The notes: generated from the sequence alone by a model not told the origin. 64,000 nt of DNA from Riptortus pedestris (GCA_019009955.1 CM032228.1:253447501-253511500), one strand, 5' to 3'. Shown: positions 45,020 to 57,712, counted from the stretch's first letter. Translations and numbers: made by a program.

Positions 45020-45781
45020 AATAAAGTGTGTCATGCACGGGCTACATAAACTAAGCAGATTTCCTACATGACTCACTTAATACTTGATTTACGTAAAACA
45101 TGTATAGGACAATTCTAGATCATCAATAGCTTAACAAGATTGGTTTTATAACATTTTGTGATACGATTAATAATAACAGACATTTAGAATTTTCCAAATT
45201 CCTCCATCTAACCCCCCCCCCCTGTTCCACCCTTGATTTCAGCCATTAATTAATTAATATGATCTTTGGTGTGGAATGAAACAGTTAAATATTGAGTATC
45301 GTATAGAAGAAACAAATATTTTTGAATCACAACCGCAAAAAAAAATCTTAATTGATGGAGTCATCAAAGAACATGTTCGCAAGTATGTCACACAATACAC
45401 GATTCATGAAAACAATATTTGGTATTTAAGCTTGGAATTATGTGGTTCATGATATAACAGCTTATTGCAAATTTCACAAGAGTCAGAGGGGGGGGGAGGG
45501 GGTTACTGAAGGCAGAAAAATAAAAATGAAAATATCTATATTAATATTAAAGATAGAGAATAAATTGATATAGCAAATTTTATTTGAAATTAGATTGGTC
45601 CAATCCGATGGCTGTTTTTTGAACTGATGAATAATAACGGAGGTATTTCAAATATATATATTTTTGAATGGACCTCATATTCGTCATCTCCTGGGTAGGA
45701 TCAATGGACATTTGAGGAAAATTTTCGAAAATGGTGTCATGTGTACAACCTAAATAGCTGATTTCCCTTGAGGGAAATCTG

Positions 45782-45855
<74 letters not shown>

Positions 45856-45985
45856 CATAATTTTGAAAGGGCCTCATTCCTGTTCTCTCCTAGGTAGGAA
45901 TGATGGACATTTGAGGAAATGTTTTGAAAATCAAGTCATGAGCACAACCTGAATAGGTGATTTCTCTTAAGGTAAATCTGCTAAA
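45020..45985 (-). mobile_element. series of HINE-like pieces around a (TA)n tract
   Basis: Core pieces lie at about 45030-45330 and 45370-45655. A 5' part at 45660-45783 ends in the mirrored terminus GAGGGAAATCTGC. A TA tract covers 45785-45848 and another 5' part 45858-45985, ending AAGGTAAATCTGCTAAAATA. Confidence 0.6.
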
Positions 45986-46048
45986 ATAACAATATAAATC
46001 ATATATATATATATATATATATCAAAACAATATTAAGCTTCAAATTAC

Positions 46049-46196
46049 CTTGTGTAAATAAGGCCAGACTCCAGTTATAACTATTGAAAAGCCAAGTGAC
46101 ATTAGAAAGACAGTGAAATACATTATCCGCAATGAGAATAGTCGTTTCTTGGTGTCGGATGCAGTCTCCAAAGAATGATCTTCATTTTGGTGATTA
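46049..46196 (-). CDS. MFSD8: MFSD8 exon 2 (cytosolic N-tail end and helix 1)
   Basis: This exon encodes a polar stretch ([17 protein letters not shown]) and then helix 1 ([18 protein letters not shown]), ending with WPYLHK. Human MFSD8 has a very similar helix 1 followed by WPYLQK. The acceptor is TTTCAG and the donor is GTAATT. The exon opens with one base that completes a codon from exon 1 and ends exactly on a codon boundary. Confidence 0.9.
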
Positions 46197-46312
46197 CTGA
46201 AATATTAAATTTCATGCAAAGATTACGACGACATCCTTAATAATGTTTAATATTTTTGTATGTACAGCATTTTAATGAAGAACACCTTTATGAAAAACAA
46301 ACACACACACAC

Positions 46313-46315
<3 letters not shown>

Positions 46316-46369
<54 letters not shown>
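46316..46369. repeat. (TA)n microsatellite
   Basis: TA tract between the intron next to MFSD8 exon 2 and an inverted Helitron end. Confidence 0.95.
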
Positions 46370-46716
46370 CTAGCTAAGGTACACAGCGAAGCCCGGAAAA
46401 TCACTGTTGACTGACTAACGATGGTATTTTTATAGCAAGACTTCAAAGTGTACAGTTACACTTCCCTCCACAACAAGCCTGCCTGACCCTCACGGGAAAA
46501 CAATGCGCCCAGACGGGAAGTGTAGTTGTAAACATTGAAGCCTTGCCCAAAAAAATACTTTCATCATTCAGCTCACAGCAACGACGGGTATAGACCCCTA
46601 AACACTGGGACGGGGAAATGTCAAAATACTGTGCAAACTAAAGGCTTAACAAAAAAAAATGCCATCATCATTCAGCCACAAATGAATTCCCGGGCAAAGC
46701 CGGGTACCTTAGATAG
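46370..46716. mobile_element. Helitron fragment with two outward-facing 3' ends
   Basis: At 46370 the sequence CTAGCTAAGGTACACAGCGA is a Helitron 3' end on the minus strand. At 46690-46716 CCCGGGCAAAGCCGGG, TACCTTAGATAG is one on the plus strand, with CTAG mutated to ATAG. The middle matches the last 350 bases of element A (AACAATGCGCCCAGACGGGA). Confidence 0.65.
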
Positions 46717-46734
46717 TATATATATATATAAATA

Positions 46735-47365
46735 AAATTCTACTGTATGTGTCCATGTCTCTGAACTCTTCCTAAACGGCTGGGCCAATTTGAATGAATT
46801 TTTTTGTATGCGTTTGGGTGACGATTTGGATGGTTTAGATTCACAAATCAGCACAGCAGATGGAGCAGGAGTGGGGGTTGTAAGGGAGGCCTGAAATTAA
46901 AAATAGCGATATTTCGTTTCCGGTTGGTTTTTCGGTAAATATGCACAGGTTAAAAGTTGTTTATTTTGTTATTTAGAGTAACTTTTGTTATATTCACTTT
47001 TGTCGTATAACAAAGTATAAACGAGATATATACTAAAAAATTAAAGTGGGAGCCAACAATTTTATTGGGCACTAACGATTGAACCGAACTTAACAAAACT
47101 TTATATGTAAATTAGCATTAATTGTTCCATGATTATAAGTTGTATTCAATTTTTTAGGTTCGAATGGGAGTGGGGGTTGTAAGGGAGGCCTGAATAAAAA
47201 ATTCACGATATTTCATTTTCTATTTGTTTTTAGGCAAATGTGCACATAACAAAATTTGTTTTTTGTGTTATTAAAAGTAGCTTTTGTTTTAAACATAATA
47301 TTATTAAATTTAATATCCTAATCGCTTGAAATATCATGCAGTACAACGTCTGTCGGGTCCGCTAG
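46735..47365 (+). mobile_element. Helitron-like element, second 3'-end type
   Basis: A 5' side with TGTCCATGTCTCTGAACTC and CCTAAACGGCTGGGCCAATT leads into the ~300-bp GAGTGGGGGTT units. The 3' end is CGTCTGTCGGGTCCGCTAG followed by T, a different terminus from elements A to C. Confidence 0.65.
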
Positions 47366-47964
47366 TATATATATACTTTGCAGTTATTTGTTAAAGTTTT
47401 ATTTTGGTTCATTATACATCTGTTAATTACTATTTTAACTAACTGTGAGACTTAAAGTTTCAATTTAAAGTTTTAACTTAAAGGAGGCAACGTAATATTC
47501 GATTTAATGCAATTAAAATTTTCTAACACATTGAAATACACATATTTGTTTTGCTTCTTTTCTTTTTTTGGTGGGAGGGGGTTGTTTAATGAATCAGTCA
47601 AAATTGTTTTAGTAATTTTTTTAAGCAAAACTTTATAGATAATAAATTATATTTGTTTTAAAAAGTTGAAGTATTTTTACAGACATTCTTAATTTAAGAA
47701 TGCTAATGATAATGAATGAAATGAGTATTATGAAATAGAATACTATTTCAATGACTCAAGGTCACATAATTTTCAAGGGTCAACAAACTCTAGATAATTC
47801 TTTTCCCTCGTTCATGGAGATATATTTGTTAAAGATAACTAATTTTAAGTATTATGTAATGTTATTGTTTTAAATAAAAATTTCTATTTCTTATTACCAA
47901 CCCACATTATATTTAGTAATATTGTCATTTCATTTGTTAGTTTGTTATTTAACTCTCACTCTAT
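47366..47964. other. intronic stretch without recognised features
   Basis: AT-rich MFSD8 intron 1 sequence. Nothing was recognised. Confidence 0.4.
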
Positions 47965-48125
47965 TCTACGATGGTTAAATGGGATGGATTGTCCACAGGT
48001 TACAACCCTTTTCTAGCCAGGGTAGGACTTAGGATTTTATTAAATGAGTTTGTCACTAAATAAAATTCAACTGCTCAGGTGAGAATCAAACTCATGTCTC
48101 TAGATTTACCAAGTAAGTCTAAAAT
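47965..48125 (-). mobile_element. SINE fragment
   Basis: The minus strand shows TTGATTCTCACCTGAGCAG (box B region) and CCTGGCTAGAAAAGGGTTGT. The head is decayed. Confidence 0.5.
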
Positions 48126-48783
48126 CAAAAAAATATATTTGACTTCCAATATGCTCAAAATATTATAAAATATGTTGTATTTACAATTTGGTCAAAATAT
48201 GATAACATATATTATATTTACAATAAGCTCAAAATATTATAAAATATACTGACAATATTTTTAGTATAATTTCAATAGTTTTTGTAATTTCAGTTGTCTT
48301 TATAGTTTATGATTATCTAGTTTCTTTATAAGATATTTTTTTTTTAAATTTAATGTTTCGTTTTCGATTTTGTTTTTAGTTTATTTGTTGGTTCGTGTTT
48401 TTTTTGTCTCTTTGGTTGTGTTTTGTTATTTGGTTGCGTTCTTAGTTTGTTCTGGTATAATTTTATTGTTTAATTTTTTTCTGTTAATGTTTTCATTATT
48501 TATTTTGTTTATATTCATTGTTTTTTTTATGAGCAATATCGCCTCACCGCACAGGCTCCACAATAAATACATAAATAAATAATGAAATATTAGAAATACA
48601 GTTTAATAGACAAGAAAAAACAAAACACAATTAGAGATTGTCATTATACTGGTATTTCAAAAAACTTCTTCCTCTTCTAAATTATTCTCAAACACATTCA
48701 ATTTTGGCACCTATTAGCCGATTTCCCATACATAATATTTAATACAGCTTCATTTATAATATAGTTATATTCATTCACTATAG
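48126..48783. other. intronic stretch without recognised features
   Basis: AT-rich, with long T-rich runs at 48330-48540. The open frames here are of low complexity. Nothing was recognised. Confidence 0.4.
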
Positions 48784-48821
48784 GGGGGAGGGAGAGGGAG
48801 AGGGAGGGGGAGAGGGAGAGG

Positions 48822-48863
<42 letters not shown>

Positions 48864-48901
48864 AGAGCGGGGGGGGAGAGAGAGAGAGAGGGGGAGAGAG
48901 G

Positions 48902-48985
<84 letters not shown>

Positions 48986-49543
48986 CTTATTTGGAAAGTG
49001 TGACGTAGATCAAAGAAGCTGACAGAAAGCTCTAGCTCCTTATAGACTCGTCCAGCCTAGCGTCGAAGGGACCAGACAATTCCCCTTTGATGTATGCCGA
49101 CAACCTATATAAGAACGGCCTGCCGCTAGCAGTCAGTTTTATTCTCACCTGTCTTGATGTTCACATCAGTGCTACAGTGCGACTTAGTGCAGTGCGGTAA
49201 AGTGTTTTTATAAGAAGAACAGTGTTGTGCCGTGACTGTAAGTAACTGTTTAGTGCCGTGTTTAAGACAGTGCAGAGCCGCGAAGTAAAGGACAGTGCAG
49301 TGCAGTCTTGTTGTGAATTTCAGTGACCGTGAGTGAATTGTTGGACTGTGTAATCTGAAGAACAGTGACGCTATCAGTGTATACTGTGAGTAGTAATTAA
49401 GGATAATTACCAAGTGTATTGTGCATTGTGAAATAAATTGTGCAGTGATAAAAACTGTGAAACTTGCGAGTATTTAATTTTGCAATCCAAAAGAACTCTT
49501 ATTAAAAACGTTTATTACTGGTTTTGGTAATAAAAACGTAACA
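48784..49543 (+). mobile_element. Gypsy LTR, subfamily B, with expanded (GA)n
   Basis: From CTTATTTGGAAAGTGTGACG to AACGTAACA this matches the LTR at 14511-15154. The GA tract that is about 14 bp there is about 200 bp here (48784-48984), and the first 40 or so bases of the LTR are lost. The right flank is ATAT. Confidence 0.7.
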
Positions 49544-49629
49544 ATATATTGGGGTGCTGGAAGCCAGCCATACAGGTTACGGCTTGGGGTACATCTTCCA
49601 CTACCGTCAGTGAGTTGAAGGCAAAAAAA

Positions 49630-50768
49630 GTCCGCCACGCAGGGCTGTCTTAACTAATCAGATTTCCCACGTGCATCACATATTTGGATTTATCTCAAAA
49701 CGTAAAAGTCCAACGAGAACATTATTTTGTATTTGGGCTTCCTATAAAGTGCTTCACAGTATAACAGCTTATTGTTAATATGCCATGAGAAGGAGTGGGG
49801 GTTTATTAAATTTTAAAAACTAAAAAATGCAAATATCTCTGTTAATACTAAAAATAGAGAATAAATGTATATAACAATATTTATTTACAATAAAATATTG
49901 TTATATTTTATTTGCAATAAAATTGATCTTATTGAATTTTTAGACCCGACGTATAATAATGGAGATATTTCGATTTTTTAAAATTCTCCCCCCCCCCTCG
50001 TTCGATTTCAGCCATTAACTAGTATATATATAATTTTGAACAGACCTCATTTTCGTCATTAAATAAAACAAACGTCAACTAATCAGATTTCCCTTGTGAA
50101 GTTCTACTGTTAAATTTCAGTATAGATCTACACACTGGTATCCCAACACAATCGAGAATATTAAGTGAATAAATACAAGCGGTAATAGGAAATCTTTCCC
50201 ATCCCAATAGGAAGCTTCTGAAATGTAAACAAACAGGTCTACTAACCTCTCACCTGAAAGAAAAACAATTACTGAAATATCAGAATATAATATATTAATT
50301 TCATTGAAAACTATTTACTAAATCTAGTACTGTAATGTATAATGAATCCAAATAATTTGTATCTCAATCAATCAAATGTTAGTAGTACAATAACTTAAGA
50401 CGGTGGGGGGGGGGAGGGGGTTCCCATAATATATTGGCATGCATCTCGTATAATAAAGGTCACTTTGAAAATAATATTTGGTATTTATGCTTCGAGTAAT
50501 GTGGTTTATTATATAACAGAGTATTGTTTATGTAACATGAGTAGAAGTGGGGGTTTACTGAAGGCTGGAAACTGAAAAATGTAAATATCTCGGTTAATAT
50601 TCAAGATAGAGCATAAATGAATGTACCAAAATTTATAGTAGATTTTAATAGCAATAAGATTAGTTCTATACAATTTTTCAATCTGACTATAATAACGGAG
50701 ATATTTCAAATTTTTGAAAATCGCATCACAAGCTTAATAGCTGATTTCCCTTAAGAAAAATCTACTAA
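49630..50768 (-). mobile_element. two tandem HINE-like copies
   Basis: The first (49630-50025) starts with GTCCGCCACGCAGGGCTG and is core-deleted. The second (about 50068-50768) has CAGATTTCCCTTGTGAAGTT, the ATTGAAAACTATTTACTAAA module, the full long core and a 5' end mirrored as TTAAGAAAAATCTACTAACG. Confidence 0.6.
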
Positions 50769-53177
50769 CGATATTTGTTATAAAAATCAATCAAAAAGTA
50801 ATTTACAATCAAGTTTAAGATGGAACAAGTTTCTCGTCATTTATAAAGCCTGCCATTCTTTAATAAATTTCCCACCGCTAAATTAAAAATGTCCGTTATA
50901 TATTTAGAGTGGTATTGAGATTGTTAACAAAATTAATTTGTTATATTTGATTATTAAATTAAAAGATTTTATAAAATACACTCATTGTATTTGAGCTTCT
51001 TTTATAATGAATGTATTATACGAGTATAATTATAAATGCTATTCAATAACTTGCAAAGAAATTAATTGGCATAATGTTAGTAAATGTTTTATACAAAATA
51101 AAAATATTAGCCGTATCATATTATTTTATGTTATTAATTTAATGGAAATAAATATTTTACATTTCAAATGGATTGGTTTGCAAGTGAAATCGAAAACAGT
51201 GACTGTACAAAAAACATGAAAGCTCCTATGAGAGAGCATGGAGTAAATGAAATTCCTTAGCCTATTCTTATATGAATATTCAACCTATTGTATACTTGTA
51301 GTTCAAAATAGTCTATAGTAATGGCCATAGAACGCTTCATTTGGGAAACAACATAATCAAAATAAAAGCTCATTTATTCTAAAAGTTTTATTTATTAATA
51401 ATTACAGGCCAAATTTCAAAATGTTGACACGTGGCATATTTATAGTTTGTTTAATATTATTTGAAGAAAGTACTGCATTGCCCTTAATGAGCCAGACATG
51501 CCTGTTCTACGTTTTCTATTTAAAATTAAAAAAAAAAATATTTTTAATGAATTCTTCTTCTTAATATTTTATTCTTTTTCTTAATATTATCAATGATTCT
51601 CCATACTGTCCATCAATGAAATCATGTTTGGATTTTAGATATCCGCCAATACCATTCCTTGGGGGGCATTAATATTTGAATCTGGCAAGAAAAGAATTTC
51701 TCTCTCATAAAACTTAATTGTTTTGTTTTATTTTATTTAATATAGGAGGATAGAATTTTATTCTATATGTGCAATAAAGAACTGAGGAAATTTACAGAAG
51801 TATTGTACCAAAAAATAAGTTATTGGTATAACTATTATGGGTAAATTGATAATATACGATTATTTAAAATTCCATTTTACTTTTCATCATTTAATGTTTT
51901 GTTCAATAATGTTCTAATTTATATATTGGAGTTACAATTAATTATTTATATTTATATCTTTAAAAAATAATTGTATATATTGTTTAAAATTCGTTATTAA
52001 TCTACAAATACATGTAATGTACTACATTGTACAGGACATCTAGGAAATAAACCCCTCTCTCGAGGGTTACTTAAGCCAGGAAATAAATATAAAATAATAT
52101 ATATATCAAAATACACAAAAGGAAATTATAAAAATGAGCATAAATAAAAAAAATCATAATAATAAAAACATTTTGTAATGAACAATGATAGATAAAAAAT
52201 AAATTGAAATAAGTACTCTTAGCCCACAAATTCCAGGGTGATTACAAAAGTAAGGACATTTTTAAATCACAACTGAGAGGACATCAAATGATTTAACATT
52301 CAAATTTTTGTTATCAAAGTTGAAAACAATAATTACATATGTATTTCATTGAGTGATGAGGTTGATGTATTTCAGAGAATAAAAGAGATACAACAAATTT
52401 CATGTATCGAACCTAAGATATATTTTGTAATTCAGAAACAGGTGCATTTACTAGTGGACATGGGACATAGGTAATTGATGTCCTGGGAGCTATTATTTCC
52501 TTTCCATTATGTAACATGCACACAACGGATAAAAGAAAACAACTAAGGACTCTTGAGCCAGCCTTAGAAAATCTTTAAATATCCCTGATTTATTTTATTT
52601 TTCTTAATCAGTAAATTGAACAGAAGTATTAGAGCTTTTTATTAATAAAACTAGTTCTAATTTCTGCTAATTAAAAGGAAAAAAAATCTGTCTCCAGATA
52701 CAGGTATACAAAAAAATATATTTTTTAAAGCATTCCATGATGAGTACAAATTCAGTTACAACCTGTAATGTTATTAAATGTCACTCAGGAATCAAGGATT
52801 AGCACTAGATTAAAGATAACTTGAAAGGTAGTCAGTCTACATTTCAAATATCAACATATAACAAAAGTAAAATAATAAACATTTTAATTAAATAAAATAA
52901 AATTACTCAGCCAAGTCAGGAGGAGTTGAAATAGGAAGGCTTTTCATCCCTGTCCTTGATAAAAATTAATAAGAGAGAAAAAAAAGCAATTTTGACACCA
53001 ATTTGTTTAAAGGGTCATTATGAATAGAATGAAGCTGGGACGTCCGGCCTGGGCAAAATTCGAATGGGAAATGAGGGAAATCAGCTGGGTTTGACAGATA
53101 GAAAAAAGCACAAACAATGCACTCTGGGAGAACAATGAGCATATAGGTCTAACAAAGAAACTATTGAAGTGATTTAC
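50769..53177. other. AT-rich MFSD8 intron 1 stretch
   Basis: 50795-50930 resembles 5285-5405 (TTTCTCGTCATTTATAAA and TATATATTTAGAGTG), a minor repeat pair. The rest shows no recognised repeats or coding sequence on either strand. Confidence 0.4.
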
Positions 53178-53215
53178 TCTGCTTTATCTGATAGCAACCT
53201 CGACAGTGGCGCCAT
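53178..53215 (-). CDS. MFSD8: MFSD8 candidate coding exon 1
   Basis: The ATG sits in a strong context (AAGATGGCGCC, which also resembles a YY1-type initiator motif) and opens 12 codons, MAPLSRLLSDKA, plus GA. The donor is GTAAAT, weaker than consensus. The two leftover bases join the single T that opens exon 2 to give an Asp codon, so the phase fits exactly. The LL pair resembles the N-terminal dileucine lysosomal sorting signal of human MFSD8. A stronger donor-like GTAAG lies just 5' of the ATG and could mean that this short piece is not used. The call rests on phase, start context and motif only. Confidence 0.45.
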
Positions 53216-53567
53216 CTTACCTCTGCCCGACCAACAAACAAATCTATTCCTATAAAAGAAAACTAATTTTAGCACAAAAGCCCTAAAAAATAACTCATAA
53301 ACATTGACCATAATTTAATATTTAAAAAAGAAAAACGAATTTGAAGAAAGTAAATGGAATATCTTATTAATAATATTAGCTTTCCTCTTGAGCCAGTAAC
53401 ATATTGGGTTAAACCTTCACGATTCACCTTAGCATTTAATTTTCGGTTAAAAAAACTTCAGACTAGACCAGATATTAAAATGTTAAACTAATATAGTTCC
53501 ATAAGTGCTTAGGGCTCGAAATTTAGAATTCTGTCACTACTTAAGTCATTTTTAGAGTAGAACAGAA

Positions 53568-54945
53568 CAGTGGGAGGAAAAAGTATTTGTACGTCCCGTT
53601 TTTTCTTAAAATAATAAATTGAAAATAATTCATTTGAGTTTGTAGCAGTTAACATTCAATTGAAACCCTTGATCATAATATAAAAAATAATATAAACAAC
53701 AGGTAAAAAGTATTTGCACACTTCCTTTGTTTGTAGATAAGCACAAAGGTCTGTTGTTTACTTGTTTTTTTTTTTTTTTACTTCCTAGAATATAATCCTG
53801 TTCTTTTTTCTTTTTTTATTATTTTTTTTTTTTGTCAGAATTCTATTTCAATCATATAAAGATCTACATACATATTTTTAAGTGCTTAATAATGCCAAAA
53901 CAAGTAAACTGAGTGCTGCTTCTCTCTAAAAAGTGATTTTATTGTATAACCAACAAAATCGTATCGTGAAATATCAGATTTCTTGGATCTTCATTTTTCT
54001 AAAGAAGGATAGATGATTAAGAGATAATAAAAATGAGATTCAACTGCAAATATCTGAGGTTGTTCCAATATACTAATTTAAAGAATAGAGAGCAAAATAA
54101 AAATCCAGCTGTTAGTGCCTGTGTCCTAGCTATGGTCGAATCAACTTCTGGGGCATATGTCAGCACGAAAACGGTAATGTTTTGAATTCTAAAGTTCTTT
54201 ATGGCAGAAGCTCGAGAAAAACCTTTTGTTAGTGAAAACAATCGCAAAAATAGACGTTCTTTTGCTAGAGAATACGTTAACAAGCCCAAAAGTTTTGGGG
54301 GAAATGTGCTGTTCTCTGATGAGAATAAATTAAGTGGTTTGGATCTGACCTACGTGGCCTAGGAGAAATGAGAAACGGAAAAAGCAAAACGTTACTGTTA
54401 CTGTGGAACATGGGGGTGGTAATGCAATGGTTTTAGGATGCTTAACTTAAAATCTTGCGAGAAGGAAATCTTGCATCTATTGAAGGGATTATAAATGCAG
54501 AAGGTTATATGAGAATTTTGCGGGGCAACCTCTTAGCAAGTGCAGCTAAATTTGGAATCCAGCATCAGTTAATATTCGAGAATGACAATGATCCGACACA
54601 TACAGCCAATGGAACTAAAGAATACAGCCAATAAAACTATAGAATGGTTAATATTTAATGTTCGTCAACAACTGAAAACCCCTCCACAGTAAACAAACTT
54701 GAATATTATTGAAAATTTATGCCGTGCTTTAGACCAAAATGTTTCAAAAACCACATAACTGAAACGCTCTATCTCAATAATCCTTTGTTACAAGAATGGG
54801 AACAAATTGGACACTCAACGCCAAGACGTTTACAAGCGGTAATTCCCGCTAACAGAGTACATATATACAAAGTACTAAATTTTAAAAAAATGAACCGACT
54901 TTACACACATTACCAAAAGGTTGCCATTGGATGTAAATTCAATTT
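53568..54945 (+). pseudogene. Tc1-like transposase pseudogene
   Basis: Fragments in shifting frames read RKPFVSENNRKNRRSFAREY, NKPKSFGGNVLFSDENK, LIFENDNDPTHTA, KTPPQ and NLNIIENLCRALDQN, then TPRRLQAVI. These are the Tc1 blocks around the catalytic Asp, Asp and Glu (FSDE, QxDNDPKH, NxIEHLW). Stops and shifts are frequent. At 53568 CAGTGGGAGGAAAAAGTATT looks like a Tc1 left terminus; no matching right terminus was found before 55100. Confidence 0.75.
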
Positions 54946-54959
54946 ATAAAACATCTATT

Positions 54960-57092
54960 TATTTATTGAAGTGAAAACTTCTTTAGGCACGTTGTGCACC
55001 CCGTAAGGAAGCATTTACGGGAGAGGAAAAAAGTATGAAATCGCGACACCGCCACCGCCACCACTAGTACTCAACTCAAAGCTAAAGGAGCTTCTTTTCT
55101 TCATAACTCCCGAACCAAATTAACTAGAGTTTTCGTTCGCATACCATTTTAAAGAGGACAAAACCAGCATCATTTCGTTCACAGATACTATATATCTACC
55201 ATTTTTACTTTCATAGATATTTTAATCCGAAGTTTAAATAAATTCGAATATTTAAATAAATAAATTCGAATATTTAAATAAATTCCGATATTTAAATAAA
55301 TTCGAATCAAAACTGTTTGTATCCTACTTTAGCTACCATATACCGATCGTATCACTTTTAGAAATTGGTGATGATGCTGGCAGTGATGATGGTGCAAGAG
55401 TTGTTGAAATTATGGATAGAAATTGATTTTTCTGAGTGTACTTAACTTATTTTTGTAAAGCATTTGTAATAATTCTGAAATGTAATTTTTTTCTTTTATG
55501 TAAAATAACTGAAATAATTATGTATAGTATTTTTTATTGATAAATAAAACAATTCGTGGTACTTTATTTTTTTTATCACTATTATTTTTGTCATTTCATT
55601 TTTTCATGTAAAATAGAACATAACTGTTACTTATTGATAAATAACTAAAAATATTTTTAAAATAAGACTTCGTAAAAAAAATTTCTCAGCAATGCCAAAA
55701 TTGAGCGATCAAAGCTAAAGGAGTTTTCACTTCTACCGGCAGTCCCCTGACTGCTTATTTTTTTTTTTTTTTAGAACTTCTCAACGTTGGGGCTCATTTA
55801 AATTTACAAAAGAGAAGAAAAAAAATGTAACTATTAATAGAAAAAATCTAAACCCAGGATATAGAATAAAAACTTTACTATAGAACAAAAACGCAACAAA
55901 ATATTAAATAAAAATACCCAAACAGAGAAATATTAAACATAACTCAGAACAAAACAAAAAGACAACAATTCCAAGTACAATTAAAAGTAATAAATAGGTG
56001 ATAAAATAGTATTAAAAAAATTAAATTACTTAGTGATGAAAGTTAAAATAGTTTTTGACGTTTAAAAAATTAAATTAACTGATAAATAAAAACACTTTTC
56101 GATAATACAAATTGTAAACAAAAAAAATCTAACACACACAACGCACACACACACACACACACAAACTCGCATTTATATGGAATTGTAAAATGATGATTTT
56201 TTTTTTAAAAAAATGTTAGAGTATTAGAGCTATTTTTGTGTGCCTTCAGGAAAATTTACCGCCGATGGCGTATTTTGGAAATTTTAAAGTGTTAAAAAAG
56301 ATAAAGTAAGAAAAACACAACCCCCCCCCCTGGTGTTAGAAAAACAAGATGGCTGCCGTCATCATCGTGCGCCATCAAGGGGGGAACTAAAATGCACTTT
56401 CACCAATTTTTGTATTTAAATTAAGAAGCATTTCTCTAAAATAAATAAACCACATTTCCATTGTCTCATTTATATAAATGGAAGGGCAAGTATTGTTCAT
56501 TGTATTTGTGGTAATGGCTCAAATGTGCTAGGACTCCACCAAATATGGTCTTATACTCCACAGGTGAAGTTAATGCAATTAAACAAATATCAACCTTCAA
56601 AAACTTGAAGTACTCAATTAATTTTATTGTATTTCCTCGATATGTGGTTTAGTCGCAAATGATATAAACTATTCCTATAGAGGCATATAACTTTGATTCA
56701 CAATGTGCACAGGCACAACACATAACTGGCGGGAAATATTTCAGAACTTTACCCAATTTTGCCAAAGATTTCACGTCACAATAAATGAGAGTGTAATGCA
56801 GGCCAAAGTCTCTGAATGAAATTGTTCAATTCCAGGGATAAAGACAAAAGTCATCAAGAAAATAATATTCCACCTTTAAGAGGAATAAACAAATATTTCA
56901 AATTAAATGCCCATAACCAGAATATTATAGAATTTAAAGACTGCGTTAGGTAAACAACTGGAAATTACGATATTAAGATAAGTGAGTACATTTATTTTCC
57001 AGCAAATTACGTTTCAATTATTTTAGGAATACATTATAATTTATGAAGTACTTGGTATATACCATTAGCACGAGCGTCGTATGATACACTAC
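54960..57092. other. intergenic stretch, mostly without recognised features
   Basis: It contains four copies of a ~20-bp unit (AAATTCGAATATTTAAAT) at 55228-55310 and a (CA)n tract at 56137-56163. AAGATGGCTGCC at 56349 is a start-like motif that opens only 13 codons. No gene is supported. Confidence 0.45.
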
Positions 57093-57712
57093 ATCGGATG
57101 AGGGCAACCTTTGACATGTTGCGGGCCAAACTTTAGGCTAGGTCTCCACTAGCCATTTCTTGTCGCGCGATTTTTCTGTCGTAAAAATAGAACTCATTGT
57201 TTGCAATACAAATGAACACACTTGCGACAAAGTAATCGCAGCGATTACAAAATCACAACACGTCCTATTTTCTCTGCGACGCGACTGTAGCTTCACGGAA
57301 TTGGCTGCACGTACGTGCATCCATTTGTGAGAGTTTAGTCGCCATTTTGCCAACGGCTGTATCACATCACGTTTTTCTTCCCGCTGGTTAGTTACCTAAA
57401 ATGTCTGACGACCAATTGGGTGGACGCATATTTCTCGCTCGAAGCAAAAGAGCGACCACACAAGAAGTTTCAATGACATCCATTGGGAACTCATATAAAT
57501 TAGCGATTTTTCTATCGCAGTGGATTGACCTTACAAAATTTCCGTTACAGAGATTTTTTTTTGTCTCCACGACAAGAAATCACTTGTAGAGGCCTAGTCA
57601 AAGTGAGCAAATACGTTCGCGGGACCCTTTTGAATGTAGTGCATTTTAAAGTGGTGTTCATAATTTTTAACAATAGATATCAGACATGAAATTATAACTA
57701 CAATTTATATAT
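57093..57712 (-). mobile_element. hAT terminus, second copy, interrupted
   Basis: GGGCAACCTTTGACATGTTG and GCGGGCCAAACTTTA match 631-663. After an insertion the sequence resumes at about 57598 (AAGTGAGCAAATACGTTCGC to TAGATATCAGACATGAAATT), as at 665-755. Confidence 0.65.
57134..57597. mobile_element. inverted-repeat element inserted in the hAT terminus
   Basis: The ends CTAGGTCTCCACTAGCCATT and its mirror (AAATCACTTGTAGAGGCCTAG) lead into ATTTCTTGTCG on both sides, so the inverted repeat is about 28 bp with several mismatches. The hAT copy at 631-755 gives the empty site. TTA on the left and TCA on the right could be a mutated 3-bp duplication, as in PIF/Harbinger. The interior is CpG-richer and has open frames of about 60 codons on both strands, none recognised. 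Confidence 0.6.

Noticed and set aside
52980..53300. A CpG-rich promoter block upstream of MFSD8
   Set aside because: The stretch is a little richer in CG than its surroundings, but I cannot show a clear island or core promoter beyond the start-codon motif.
56349..56390. A start exon beginning AAGATGGCTGCCGTC
   Set aside because: The context is strong, but the frame closes after 13 codons, no convincing donor is seen, and no matching gene follows on the plus strand.
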